Below are positions 1 through 10,429 of a stretch of DNA of 64,000 nucleotides, in pieces. The DNA is from Notamacropus eugenii (Eukaryota > Chordata > Mammalia > Diprotodontia > Macropodidae). Location of the stretch: positions 353,028,660 to 353,092,659 of the forward strand of contig NC_092873.1 in NCBI RefSeq assembly GCF_028372415.1, given 5' to 3'. Each line of letters opens with the position of its first letter. The first letter of the stretch is position 1. The notes under the pieces were generated by a model. That model saw nothing but the letters and a program-made list of their open reading frames with translations, searched no databases and was not told where the DNA came from. The translations under genes were made by a program, and so were the position numbers.

Positions 1-61
1 AGACCCCTCTCCCTAAATTTTCCCCAACTTCCTACCTTCCTTATTACTATAAAGGGTAACA
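1..61 (+). mobile_element. L2 LINE fragment, left of an insertion
   Basis: Short piece of an L2-clade LINE in sense orientation. It breaks off at 61 and resumes at 602, where the 9-base target AGGGTAACA is repeated as AGGGCAACA. The two pieces are one L2 copy split by a younger element. Confidence 0.7.
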
Positions 62-601
62 GGAAGGGATCCAGTAAAACCCAAGTCAACTGGGCATCTT
101 TTGACCATCCAAATTTCCCTTCCCTTCCCCTGTTCTGTCCTGTCCTGTCCTTTCCCAAAATCTTAAACCTACGGCACTCTGAAGCTGGGATGCCAATGGG
201 CCCCTGTCTAAGGGCTACTCTGGACCCTCCTAGCATTAGTGATTATCAGTAGTAACTGTTGCTGTTTCCCTCCCAGCCTGATGTCTTTCTTTTTCTTGGC
301 CTCATTAAAGGGGCCATGCCCTGGCAACTTGTTAAACAGGCCTATTCAATGAATGGGTGTTGCCTCACCCTAAGTGAACACCTGCAAAGACCTTGGCCTA
401 AAGGACCCAAGGTCTCCCAGTGCATCCTGGTTCATCTCCAGTCATCCTGATGAATATCTGGTCACTGGATTCAGATGGCTCTGGAGGAGAACTGAGGCTG
501 GTGACCTGCACAGCCCTCTCTCATTCAAAACAAAGTCAAGTGCGAGTCATGTCATCATTTCTCTGAAGGCATGGTCTATGGCAACAAAGGACAAACACAA
601 G
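62..601 (+). mobile_element. RTE-tailed non-autonomous retroelement, about 540 bp, full length
   Basis: Inserted in an L2, flanked by direct repeats AGGGTAACA (53-61) and AGGGCAACA (602-610). The 3' part (about 420-601) ends in GGACAAACACAA, matching the 3' end of the RTE LINE copies here at 22,747 and 40,718. No coding frame is credible, so it was presumably moved by RTE proteins. Shorter copies in reverse orientation lie at 12,716, 17,857 and 46,041. The 5' half (62-350) shows no tRNA head that I can recognise. Confidence 0.75.
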
Positions 602-1083
602 AGGGCAACACCATCCCCCCAGTGCCTGCCACAAGCTCACTACCTAGAAGTCCTGGATTCCTCATTATTTCTCACTCCCACTCATATTCAATCTGTTGCC
701 AAGACCTGTCTATTTCACCTTTGCAATACCTATCAAATATGCCCCCTTCTCTCTTCTGACACTACTGCCACAGTATTCAGACTGTTATCACTTCATGCCT
801 AAGCTGCTGAATAGTCTGCAAGTGGGTCAGCCTGCCTCAAATCTCTCCCAGCACCAATTCATACTTCACTCAGCCATGAAAATGATTTTTCTAAAGAGCA
901 GATTCAATCATGCCAACCCCCCCCCCCCCAATAAGTTCCAGTGGCTCCCTATTACCTTCAGGATCAAATACAAAATGTTTTCATAGGCATTCAAAGCCCT
1001 CCATAACTAAAGCCTTCTTATCTTTCCTGTCTTCTTACATCTTAACTCCCCAATAGTAACACTGGCCTCCTGACTGTTCAGAG
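602..1083 (+). mobile_element. L2 LINE, reverse transcriptase C-terminal part
   Basis: Continuation of the L2 copy at 1-61. Translated pieces carry L2/CR1-clade C-terminal RT motifs: HIQSVAKTCLFHLC near 680-725, CPLLSSDT near 740-765, LQWLPI-like FQWLPITFRIKYK near 940-975. The frame is broken. A run of 13 C lies at 918-930. The copy stops before the usual 3' tail. Confidence 0.85.
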
Positions 1084-1571
1084 GTAGGAGTGGTGAAGTT
1101 TGGCAGGCTTTGATGGTTCAAGTTGGCCCTTTGAATCTTGGACACTTGGTAGCCCTGTGATCTTTGGCAGGTTGTTTGCTTCTCGGGAAGTCAATTTGTT
1201 CATATATAAAACAGAGATAAATAGATTTCATAGATTTGAAGAAGAAAGGTAACAATTTATTTTTACAAATGTGGAAACCAAGACCTAGAGAAGGAAAGTT
1301 ATAGATGTATATTGAATGAATTATTTTCAGTTGTTTTTTTGTTTGTTTGTTTGCTCAATGTAGAGAGGGAAGGATATAGTTGGAGGGACAGTTGTTTTTT
1401 TTTTTAAGAAAAAGCAACAAAGGGCAATTATGCAAAACATGCTATGCAATGGTATTGCTCACAATTAAAATTCAGGTAGTGAACCACAATACTCCCCCCA
1501 AAAAAGTGGGGGAAATATACTATACCACCTTACTATTAAGAAAAAATTATTTCAATGCACAGCCTTAATGG
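1084..1571. other. Short decayed MIR-like pieces; otherwise nothing recognised
   Basis: Positions 1,125-1,225 loosely resemble a MIR-type SINE in sense and 1,226-1,300 one in antisense. The rest is A/T-rich with a short TTTG run at 1,338-1,352. No gene signal. Confidence 0.35.
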
Positions 1572-1775
1572 GGTAGGGGACAGGTTATGGTGCCATGGGT
1601 AGAACGGCCTGGAGTCAGGAAAACTCATCTTCCTGAGTTCAAATCTGGCCTCAGATACTTACTATCTGGGTGAGACTAGGCAAGTCACTTAACCCTATTT
1701 ACCTTAGTTTCCTTGTCCGTAAAAATTCGACAGAGAAAATGGCAAACCACTCTAATATCTTTGTCAAGAAAACCC
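1572..1775 (+). mobile_element. Marsupial CORE-SINE with RTE tail, left part
   Basis: tRNA-derived head, then a CORE segment (GAGTTCAAATCTGGCCTCAG, CAAGTCACTTAACC) and the start of the RTE-type 3' region. The copy is cut at 1,775 by an LTR and resumes at 2,187. Confidence 0.85.
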
Positions 1776-2186
1776 TACAATGTTAATAGAATAGGAAGAT
1801 CTTTCCCTGCCCATTAATAGGCCTAAGGCATGGAACCCATGATCACATGGAACTCAGATTGGGAGGAGCTTGAGAGAGAGAAAGAGAGAGATTGCAGGCA
1901 GAACTGAGAAAGAGAAGCAAGTTGTGAGAGGGTAGAGGGAGGAATTTGTCTAGGAGAACTTGTTTTTGTGGGGAGGTCAGACAGAAAGAAGGTTTAAGAT
2001 GCCTGCACTCCCTGGATTAGTGATAACTACCCTGTTAAATCTTACCTTCTGGTATTCTAATGATGTCCCAAATAAATATTTTAGTTTTGCCTTTGAGGAA
2101 GAGAGTTATTTATATTTTGAGAATTTACCCTGGAAACACTCATTCATATTCATAGCAGCTGCTTCAGGTATGGCATTGGTGTTACA
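1776..2186 (+). mobile_element. Solo LTR inside a SINE
   Basis: An insertion of about 411 bases flanked by the 5-base direct repeat AACCC (1,771-1,775 and 2,187-2,191) that splits a CORE-SINE. It has a purine-rich first half with a GA run at 1,871-1,890 and an AATAAA polyadenylation signal near 2,071. No internal retroviral sequence adjoins it. A 5-base duplication is usual for ERVL-type elements. The class is inferred; age must be less than that of the SINE. Confidence 0.65.
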
Positions 2187-2252
2187 AACCCCAAATGGAA
2201 TTATGAAGAGTTGGACATGACTGAAAATGACCAAACAACAGCAACAAAAATA
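2187..2252 (+). mobile_element. CORE-SINE with RTE tail, right part
   Basis: The 3' end of the SINE begun at 1,572. It contains GAAGAGTTGGACATGACTGA, the BovB/RTE-type tail, and ends in a CAA/A-rich tract. Confidence 0.85.
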
Positions 2253-2342
2253 GGTCAGGATTGCACTGATATTGTTGTTATTAGGAACAAATGGGAGTAC
2301 TTACCCAAGAAAAAGTGTTAAGTGCACAGGATTTAAAGTCAA

Positions 2343-2560
2343 GTCAACAAACATTAAGTACTTAATATGGACCACTATTTATGGCCCATATTAAATGTGT
2401 GCCACATATTTACATCAAAATTACATCGTATTGCTAAGATGAATGTGTTGTTTGATAAAATAAAAGAGAGATGACTTGCCCAGAATGGCAGATCTGGGAT
2501 TTGAACTCAGATCCTCAGACTCCAGAAGTTTTTTGATTATATTAAGTTGCCTCTGCTTTA
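2343..2560 (-). mobile_element. MIR/CORE-SINE, antisense
   Basis: Reverse complement of a MIR-type SINE: AACATTAAGTACTTAATATG at the tail side, then GACTTGCCCAGAATGGCAGA and GGGATTTGAACTCAGATCCT at the head side. Confidence 0.6.
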
Positions 2561-2954
2561 TAATAAAGTCCTACTTCACAAGGTTGTGAGGGAAACCCTT
2601 GTGAGATATCATGCTCTATTTCCTTTCACCTTTACCTGTTGGCTTTTTTATTCTTAAATAATTAGTGTGAGGCTCTTGGCTTCCCTTTTTGAAGCTCCCA
2701 GTTATCGGAGGCCTTAAGGGAGGGGAGCAAACTGGGAGGGGGAGAAAAAGAACAAATTGGCCAAACTTACCTTGGGAGGAAACTTACTTTCTTAATGACT
2801 GTACCCAATGGATCTTGTATGCTAGAACCCTGGACCAGGAAGCAGAGAGTTGTGTTTGTAATATCTGCTCAGCTATTACCTTACAGTGTGAGTTTGGGAG
2901 GTTGAGTCTCCCCTCTGGGACTCTTTCTTCCAATGCAAAAAGGATCCAAGTATT
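2561..2954. other. No gene; possible degraded sense MIR at 2,825-2,940
   Basis: No conserved coding frame or RNA gene is visible. The stretch 2,825-2,940 weakly resembles a MIR SINE in sense orientation. ORFs of 111 codons (+) and 75 codons (-) overlap on opposite strands here and run into the MIR at 2,955, so neither is credible. Confidence 0.3.
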
Positions 2955-3105
2955 TCTGGGATCATTGTATTTAGGGGTTGAAATGACCTTAGCCATTAAG
3001 TTCAAACCCAAATTTTACAAATGAGGATATTGAGACCCAGAGGTAAGTGACTTGCCCATAGTCACACAGGTAGACTTGGTTGAGTTAGATTTCTAAGGCA
3101 GGCAA
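2955..3105 (-). mobile_element. MIR-type SINE, antisense
   Basis: Contains AAATTTTACAAATGAGGATA and AAGTGACTTGCCCATAGTCA, the antisense of the conserved MIR core (usually TTTTACAGATGAGGAAACTG). Confidence 0.65.
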
Positions 3106-3133
3106 TAGGTAAGACTGATGTGGATATAAACAG

Positions 3134-3616
3134 TGCCCTAAGGGTTAATATTAAGGGTTACTTTTCGAGGCCCCCTGAGTGGGGTTTGAGGCTCATTCTA
3201 TAGCCCATCCTGTAACTTGAGATTCTATTACTTGAGAGTGTCTAAATGCCCTTTTCCCCTTACCTTAAAATACCATGCAACTTGTATCAAAAGAATTGCT
3301 TTTGTCCCTCTTTTTCTGTGTTCCCTATTCTGTCATTCACCTTCCTCATACTGTCATGACAGTTTTTCCTTATCTTGTAAGCAATCATGTTCCTCATCTT
3401 GCTTGTTCTTATCCTTTCCCTAATCTAAACCCCCATAAGCAACTCTAAAATTACATCATCATACTGAACATCTCTATATAAGCATAACTCCCCCAAATAT
3501 TAGGGTCTTGTTTTGCCCATGATGCATTTTCATGTAAAATAAAAAGCTCCCATTGGCTAAAAGTGGTCTAAGTGAATTTTTTCACACCTGAACCTGCTCT
3601 CCCAACTCTGACCACA
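3134..3616 (+). mobile_element. Solo LTR with 4-base target duplication
   Basis: A TG...CA segment of 483 bases flanked by ACAG (3,130-3,133 and 3,617-3,620). A TATA-like CTATATAAGC lies near 3,474 and an AATAAA signal near 3,539, in LTR order. No internal region is attached. A 4-base duplication fits class I (gamma-like) elements. CpGs are largely gone, suggesting age. Confidence 0.65.
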
Positions 3617-3619
3617 ACA

Positions 3620-3869
3620 GGACCTTCCTCTTTTCTTACAACAAGCCTGAGCTGGGCCTTTGTTCTGCTTCCTCTCTGAGAGAGTCAGGCTAGAGAAGAA
3701 AAGTCATAACAGTCTTATGATCAGAGTGTTCAAGTGAGTACTGGAAGGGCTGATATGGGTGGGAGGATCAGAATTTTCTTGTTAGGCCCCAGACATTAAG
3801 AATAGAGGCAATGGGACAAAACTGCTGAGTGGCAGGTTTTGGCTCTCTGTGAAAAAAGTAAGTCCTAAC
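3620..3869. other. No feature recognised
   Basis: Between the LTR and the next SINE; no coding or repeat signal that I recognise. Confidence 0.4.
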
Positions 3870-3879
3870 AACCAGACTA

Positions 3880-4166
3880 GGGGCAGCTAGGTGGCATAGT
3901 GTACAGTACAGTACAGAGTCTGGAGTCAGGTCAGAAAGACTCATCTTCCTGAGTTCAAATCCAGCCTCAGACATGTACTAGCTGTGTGAACCTAGGCAAG
4001 TCACTTAACCCGTGTTTGCCTCAGTTTCCTCATCTGTCAAAGAGCTAGAGAAGGAAATGGTCAACCACTCCAGTGTCTTCAACAAGAAAACCTCAAAAAG
4101 GGGTCACAAAGAGCTGGGCATGATTGGAAAGAACTGAATAACAATAACTATAAAAAAAAACCAAAC
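3880..4166 (+). mobile_element. Marsupial CORE-SINE with RTE tail, complete
   Basis: Starts GGGGCAGCTAGGTGGC (tRNA-derived head), continues through GAGTTCAAATCCAGCCTCAG and TCAGTTTCCTCATCTGTCAA (core), and ends with the RTE-type GGGGTCACAAAGAGCTGGGC and an A-rich tail. Flanked by a ten-base target repeat, AACCAGACTA (3,870-3,879) and AACTAGACTA (4,167-4,176). This is the reference copy of the family in the window. Confidence 0.93.
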
Positions 4167-4176
4167 AACTAGACTA

Positions 4177-4489
4177 CTACCAGGGTATATAGACTGCCTC
4201 AAGAAGAGTTCTCCAGGCTCAAGCTAGATGCCACCCCCCCAAACCCCTCATGATGCTACTCAATACAGGAATTCCTGTTCGGGTATTATGAGACCCCTGA
4301 AGTCCATTGCAGCTCTGAGGTGGTAGGATTCTGAAAGTACACAATGCCACTTTCACCTTTACAACCATAAGTGAGGACCACTACTGTATAATGCCAATGT
4401 GTTTTCCTCTGTACCTCAATTGCATTTGTACTTTATTCAAAAAAGGAACATATAGTTATATTATTAAAAACCATTCCTCAGCATCCTCT
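4177..4489. other. No feature recognised
   Basis: No coding or repeat signal that I can name; a C run lies at 4,233-4,239. Confidence 0.4.
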
Positions 4490-5310
4490 TCAGTGTAGTG
4501 ACCTTTGTAATGTCTTCTTAAGGTCTGTGATACTCATCACCCCTTTCCTTATTGAAACTCTCCCCCCTTGGCCTCCAGTGTTCATTCCTGGTTCTCATAT
4601 CTCTGACCCCTAGCCTCTTTCCTCTTTCCATCCAGTAAGAAAAGTGAATGTTATCTTGGGTGTCTCCTAAACTTCATTCCTTGGCCGCTTTTATTCTCAG
4701 AGAGCTTCTCTGCCTTCTCAGCTTCAGTCCCCCTGTAGATGACTTCTAGATCCTTATCTCCTTCATGGAGACAAGTTACGGTTACAATATTTCCAACTAA
4801 ACTAATCATATTCACCTCTAATATCCTCTCCCCCTATTTTTGTCAGCGACTAGTGATCATGATTGCATCTACAAATCTTGAAGCCAACTTTCATATCCAG
4901 GTTTATTCATATCTCCTTGATCGAATCTCTTATGTAAGTCTGTTTCTTTCCATTCCCAGTGCCATTGCCCAAGGTCAAGCCCTTATTACCATGTTATCTA
5001 TTGTTCTCTAGCCTCTGCCTGATTATTAAATCATCATAAGATAATCTTAATTGCTTAATCTGGTATTTAAGATGCTCAACAATCTGGCCCCAACTGGCCT
5101 TTCCAATTTTATCTTCTACTTGGCACACCCTTAGTACAAATCCTTAACTCCATCTGGGCCATCTACTCATTCTCCTAAACCTTTACCTAGTTTAAAGCCC
5201 AACTCACATTTCACCGCCACAAAGTCTTTGTGAATCCCTCTGGCATAAGTGATCTCTCTCTAGGAATTGCTTTCGTACTTTGTACTATTTGCATAACACA
5301 TAATCTCATA
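4490..5310 (+). mobile_element. Old L2 LINE, sense
   Basis: Diverged L2-clade sequence, C/T-rich in the RT part, with AACAATCTGGCCCCAACTGG near 5,080 (usual CACAACCTGGCCCC) and the segment TTTAAAGCCCAACTCACATT near 5,190 just before the 3' UTR. Frames are heavily broken. It looks older than the L2 copy at 5,886. Confidence 0.65.
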
Positions 5311-5410
5311 AGGTGATGTAGAGGAAGGACTGCAAAAGAGATTGTGAAGAAAAAAGGAACAGGATTTTCTGACTGAATGAAAAGTAAAACGAAAATTTGA
5401 TTTCTAGTTT

Positions 5411-5722
5411 TTAGCCCCTAGGTGGCACAGTGGAGCAAGCACTGGGGCCTGAAGTCAAGAAGACTCAAGTTCTTACGTGAATTCAGATACTTACTTATAC
5501 CTGTGTGACCCTGGACAAGTCACTTAACCTCTGTTGGCTACACTTTCCTCATTTGCAAAATGGGGGTAATAATAAGACCTGCTTCCCAGGGTTGTTGTGA
5601 AACTCAAATGAGATAATATTTGTAATGTGAGCTCCTAGAGGGCAGAGACAATTTTTTTGCCTCTTCTTGAATCCCTAGCACAGTGCCTGGCACATAGTAA
5701 GTCTTAACAAATACTTGTCTCC
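5411..5722 (+). mobile_element. CORE-SINE with an L2-type tail (THER/MIR-like)
   Basis: The head (CCCCTAGGTGGCACAGTGGA) resembles the head of the RTE-tailed SINE at 3,880. The core follows (GTGTGACCCTGGACAAGTCA, GGGTTGTTGTGA...GAGATAATATTTGTAA), but the 3' end is L2-like: GAGCTCCTAGAGGGCAGAGA, then CACAGTGCCTGGCACATAGT. This is the expected design for a SINE mobilised by L2. Confidence 0.85.
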
Positions 5723-5885
5723 TTCCTTCAGGCCAAGCAACTGGGAAAATAGTGGAAATGTTCATATGAAAATATAGAAGTCCAGGTTTATTAGGGGATG
5801 TCGATGAAAGTAATTTTAGACATATTGAACTTGAGGTGCTGGTGAGATAGCAATGCTTATTGATTGATCTGAGTGCATATCCAGC

Positions 5886-6878
5886 AATCAACAGCATTTC
5901 TTACCTGTTTACTATGTGCCAGGCTCTGTGCTAAGTGCTGGGGATACAAAAAGAGGCAAAAGAAAGCCTCTGCCCTCAAGGAATTCACAGTCTAACAGGG
6001 AGAAAACATGCAAACAAATATATACAAAATAAGCTGTCTGGAGGATAAATAGGAAATAATTAACAGAGGGAAGGCACTGGAATGAAGAGCGACTGGGAAA
6101 GGCTTTCTGTAGATGGTGGTATTTTAGTTGAGACTTAAAGGAAACCAGGGAGGTCAGTAGTCTGAGCAGAGGAGGGAGAGTGTTCCAAGAATGGGGGACA
6201 GGCAGAGAAAACAACTAGAGAGACATGGGGTGTCTTGTTCCTGGAACAGTCAGGAAGGCAGTATCACTGGATCAAAGAATATATTGGGGGGTTAGGTGTA
6301 AGAAGACTGGAAAGGTAGGAAGGGTCTATTTATGGAGGGCTCTGAATGTCTAACAGAGCATTTTGTATTTAATCTTGGAAGCAATAGAGAGCCATTGGAG
6401 CTTATTGGCTGGGGATGGGGGTGGAGGTGTGGTAATATAACTGGATCTGTGTTTTAGGAAAATCACTTTAGTGGTTAGATGGAGAATGTATTGTTGTGGA
6501 AATAAAATTGTTGTGGAAATAAAGTTGAGGCAGGCCAACCCATCAACAGACTATTGCAGTAATCTAGGCATGAGGTGATGAGGGCCTACACTAGAGTTGT
6601 GGCAGTCTTAGAGGAGAGAAGGGGATGTGTGAGATGAAATCAGTAGGCCTTGGCAACAGCTTGGATGGGGGTGTAAGTGATAGTAAAGAACCTAGGATAA
6701 CTCCTAGGTTAACCTGAGTGACTGGGAGGATGGTGTTGCCTTCTCAATAATAAGGAAGGTAGGAGTGGTTTTGAGAGAAAGTTCTGAGGCAATTGGAGAT
6801 GTAAGGTTGGAAGTCAGCAGAAAGACTGAGACAGGAAGGTAGATGTGAGAATTGTCAGCATTAAGATGACAAATGATA
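5886..6878 (-). mobile_element. L2 LINE, 3' half, antisense
   Basis: The 3' end is at 5,886 (antisense of ...TTGATTG). Reading the minus strand upward gives C-terminal RT motifs: HSWNTLPPLLRLLTSLVSF at about 6,205-6,150 and NKLQWLSIASKIKYKMLC at about 6,403-6,350. It continues at 7,333 after an LTR insertion. One of the better preserved L2 copies here. Confidence 0.9.
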
Positions 6879-7332
6879 TGGTGCTGATGACAGACCCCTA
6901 AAAGGTCCTGGATTTGTGACCCAGGACCCAAGTGTTCACCTGGGGCACGTGGTCTTCCCAGTTAACAATCTGCCCTTTGTCTGTGACCCTCATTATCAGT
7001 ACCAGGCCCTACCCTAGACTGCCACTCCTTAATTCCTTCTAGACCCCTTCTCTTGTTACCTCCCAATCACCCCAAGATATAGTCCACACTATAGTCACAT
7101 GCACCAAATTGTGCAGATTCTTCTGGCCAGCTCGCATTAGTCATACAGATAAATGCTCAGATTCTTAAATTTGGCCAAAGGGCAGACTCACTGGGAATCT
7201 CACCCACCCCAACCAGCATTTGAATAAACCTTGTCTCTGACAGAAAGAAGGCTTGAGTAGAATTCTTTTGAGGCAGGACCCCTGTCTTTTACCCTTGAAT
7301 TTGGGAGTTTCCAGAACCTTTAGACTGAAACA
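6879..7332 (+). mobile_element. Solo LTR inside an L2
   Basis: The L2 homology stops near 6,875 and resumes near 7,333. The insert has AATAAACCTTGTCTCTGAC near 7,223, an LTR-like polyadenylation region, and is homologous over most of its length to the reverse-oriented LTR at 9,222-9,635. Ends are approximate. Younger than the L2 it interrupts. Confidence 0.65.
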
Positions 7333-7825
7333 GTAATTTAATCCACAGGAGCTGATGAGATCACCAAATGAAATAATATAGAGGGAGAAGAGAAGAGGGC
7401 AAGGGCAGAGACCTGAGAGACACCTATGGTTAGAGGGTGTGATCTGGAAGTGAATCCAGCAAGGGAGAAAGAGGAATGGTCAGACATATAGGAAGAGAAC
7501 TAGGAGAGAGGTGTTTCCAGAAAACCTGGAGGGAAGACAGTATCCAAGAGCAGAGAGTAGACAATAATGGTCTAAGAGAAAAAAGATTGAGAAAAGGCAA
7601 TTAGATTTGGCAACTAAGAGATCATTAGTAACTTTGTAGAGAATAGTTTCAGTGGAATAAGGCCAGAAGCCAAATTATAAGGGGTTAAGAAAAGAATAAA
7701 AGAAAGTGAAGATACCTATTATAGATGCCTTTTCAAGGAGTTTAGCTACAAAGGAAAGATGAGATATAGGAAGATAGTAGGAATGAAAGAGTCAAGTGAG
7801 AATTTTTTAGGATAGTATGGGCATG
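7333..7825 (-). mobile_element. L2 LINE, central RT part, antisense
   Basis: Continuation of the L2 at 5,886 beyond the LTR. It includes GAGCTGATGAGATCACCAAA and GGCAACTAAGAGATCATTAG, the antisense of RT-encoding segments shared with L2 copies at 36,105 and 62,630. Confidence 0.85.
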
Positions 7826-7959
7826 AATTATGAAACAAAGTACCATGTGAAACAAAGATAAAAGCAAAATGTTTCTCCATTCTGTGTGGCCCCCAGTGAT
7901 GACAGCTGAGTAGTGAGAAAGGAGGTAGAAAATGACACAGTTTTTAGATATTCTGTAAA

Positions 7960-8320
7960 TTTTCATTTGATACTCTGAATGTGAGAACCTTATCCAATAA
8001 GTCAGTAGATATATTTCTAAAGGAATTGAATCAAACTAAATCATTTTGACATTCTTTCTGTAAATGAAATTGGAAGAAGAAAGTCATAGCTAAGTGGAAG
8101 GATTGTCTCTGGAGAAGCAAAGAAAGGAGCTGGCAGAGTGGGTTTTATCACGTCTTAAAGGAAATAAGAAACATTTTCTAGGATATATGGTCATCACGTG
8201 TTGAAGTGCTAATGATAAGTATTTACAAAAAGACTTATTCCCAACATCCATTGCTAAAGATGAAGAGGGAAAGAAATTCTAAGAAGTACTTGGTAAAACT
8301 GTGCAGATTAAATGAATGTC
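7960..8320 (+). mobile_element. RTE-clade endonuclease remnant (L4/RTE-X-like?)
   Basis: The translation starts LNVRTLSNKSVDIFLKELNQ (about 7,975-8,034), then in a shifted frame LSVNEIGRRK and AKKGAGRVGF near 8,055-8,145. The order TLNVRTL ... SEVRR ... GVGF is typical of the N-terminal apurinic endonuclease of RTE-like LINEs. It is distinct from and more diverged than the RTE at 14,228. Several stops and frameshifts interrupt it. Confidence 0.5.
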
Positions 8321-8321
8321 A

Positions 8322-9093
8322 TGAGGGCTGGAGGGGGAGAGGGAGTACAGGAACTCCAAAGACTGGAATTCCTTTCACGGGACATCTGGAGAAGAATTCG
8401 CAGACACAAGCATTGTTGACATCAAGGTAAAGATTTATTACGCTTTTCAGCGGGAAAGAGTTATTAGGGAATCTGCAACCTTAGAAGGGTACAGGTAAAG
8501 TTTAAATAGGACCTTCTATAGTGAAATATGTGCCAAATATGCTCATTAGGTGATTCAGGGTGGGATTAGGGAGTGGTTAAGAAGTGGTTATTCTTAAAGG
8601 AACATGCACTTTTGGTATCTACTGTGCATGTATTTTACCTAAAGTTCATCAGGAAATAGCCCAAGGCGGGGGTGGGGGGTGGGTGGGGTGGCAGCTACTT
8701 GGAGGTGTGGTTTTAGGCCTGAAACAACACTAAGTCAACTAACGGTCAGGGCTGACTGAGAAATACCCAGGCTGCTCTCATCAACGTCTTGCTAGACAAG
8801 ATAAATATAAGGGAGTATACGTATGTCTAAGTTTAGGATACATGATTGGTCAGTGAGTAGTAAATGTTGTTATGGCCCAGTGCACAGCCAGATCAGCCAG
8901 TACACAGCTGGTTCAGACTAATAAGTTCTATAGGTGCAGCTGGTTGTTGTATCAGGAAGGGGGGTAATGGTTGTTGCTGGGGCAGACGGTGTCCTTGGGC
9001 TGAGGAGAAACTGCCTGGGATAGTATTTTGAGGCTAGGGAGAAATGTGATTTTAGAATTGGGGCCCAAGCACATGCATCCAAGCACCCCATCA
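8322..9093 (-). mobile_element. LTR, antisense
   Basis: Read on the minus strand it has a TATA-like CTATTTAAAC near 8,508-8,499, an AATAAA signal near 8,441-8,436, and ends ...CCAGCCCTCA at 8,322. About 770 bases, solo as far as I can see. The right boundary is uncertain and no clear target duplication was found. A G-rich tract lies at 8,667-8,690. Confidence 0.6.
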
Positions 9094-9221
9094 AACACGT
9101 ACTGTGAAACTTTGTGACCTTAGTCCAAAGGCAGAAAAAGGTGAGGATGGGAAGAAAAGGGGTGAGAAAGCATGGTTCAGGAAGAAAGAATGACCAAAAA
9201 AAGTTTTATGCCTTTTTATCA

Positions 9222-9635
9222 TGTTATATTCTTGAGGTCTAGGGGTATTGGGAACCCCAAAATTCAAGGGCAAATGACAAGGGTCCTGCCTCAAATGAAT
9301 TCAACCCAAGCCTTCTTTTAGTCAGAGACAAGGTTTATTAAAACATCTGTTGGGGTAGGCAAAATTTTAAGTATAGGCACTACTGGACAGATTTTAAGAA
9401 TCTGAGTGATCTGAAAAGATGGACACATATACAGTGGTCAAGGAGAGGGTCTAGATGGAATCAAGGAGCTGCTGTCTAGGGTGGGACCAGGTACAAAAGA
9501 CATGGAGGGTCACAATGAAAGGGCAGTTAAAAGGTTTATTCGCAAGATACCTCAGGTGCATGCCAGGTATCTGATTTCAGGGGCTGGGTTCCTGGAATTC
9601 ATGGGAAATTCAAAGGCGGAGGGGTCTAAAGTCCA
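9222..9635 (-). mobile_element. Solo LTR, antisense, same family as 6,879
   Basis: Antisense AATAAACCTTGTCTCTGAC lies at about 9,342-9,324, followed by a segment matching 7,240-7,320. The upstream part matches 6,900-7,050 (for example CCCACCCTAGACAGC against CCTACCCTAGACTGC). Ends are approximate. Confidence 0.6.
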
Positions 9636-10429
9636 TACTTGGTAATACTATATAACAGCTATCATTAAGGGGAACAGTTCTAGTGGAGAAGGGGCTATAA
9701 CCTTCTGATAGCACTGACCAAATGCTATCAATGGGCAGGTAAACATAAGAGCCTGAAGAATGGCAGTCTCCATAGCCATCATTCAGGGGAGTTAACCCCT
9801 ATGGAAAAGGAGCCAGTCACCCCCCACTAACTGCTACCCAAAAGGCAGACAAGCCAGCCAAGTTACACTCTGATGGACAGACAGGCAGTATGAACCAAGC
9901 AAGGAAAACCACCACCATTACCTTTATTGCCACATCACCTCAGAATTAGATGAAGACACCCCAAAATTCTGAGCCCAGGAGCACTAGGAATAAAGATCCC
10001 TACCCCCATCCTCTACTCCTACTGGTCCTGCTTCCTTCCTGGTCTCTGAAGCAACAATGGAAAATAGCAAACCTTGTGAATAAGGGAACTGCCATTCCTA
10101 TCATCACCACCACAAATTGCTAACCAACTGCCTTTGATGAATAGATAAGCCCAAGTCCCAGAAAAAGGTGTTTCCATTTCCTGGGACTCAGGTTTACCTA
10201 CTCGTCAAAAACTATGTTGTTTGTGGTGGTAGTTTTGATGGAGTTCAGACTCTGGGAACCTCCTTGAACTCAAATCTGCTACCCTTAACCTAGCCTGGCT
10301 ACATTGTCTGTTACATCTTGATTGCCCCACATGCTTCCCAACCAAACCCTCCATTGTCTGATATTTCCCAATTGCCTACAGCTGTTTCCCACCCTTGCTT
10401 ACATCACTAGTTATGCCAGCCTCATCAAG
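9636..10429. other. No gene recognised
   Basis: About 800 bases between an LTR and the L1 leader. No ORF with family resemblance; a few short direct repeats such as AACTGCC/AACTGCT. It may be retroviral or old L1 leader sequence, but I cannot support either. Confidence 0.35.

Noticed and set aside
3880-3950. A tRNA gene
   Set aside because: The tRNA-like start is the head of a CORE-SINE; no complete cloverleaf is present.
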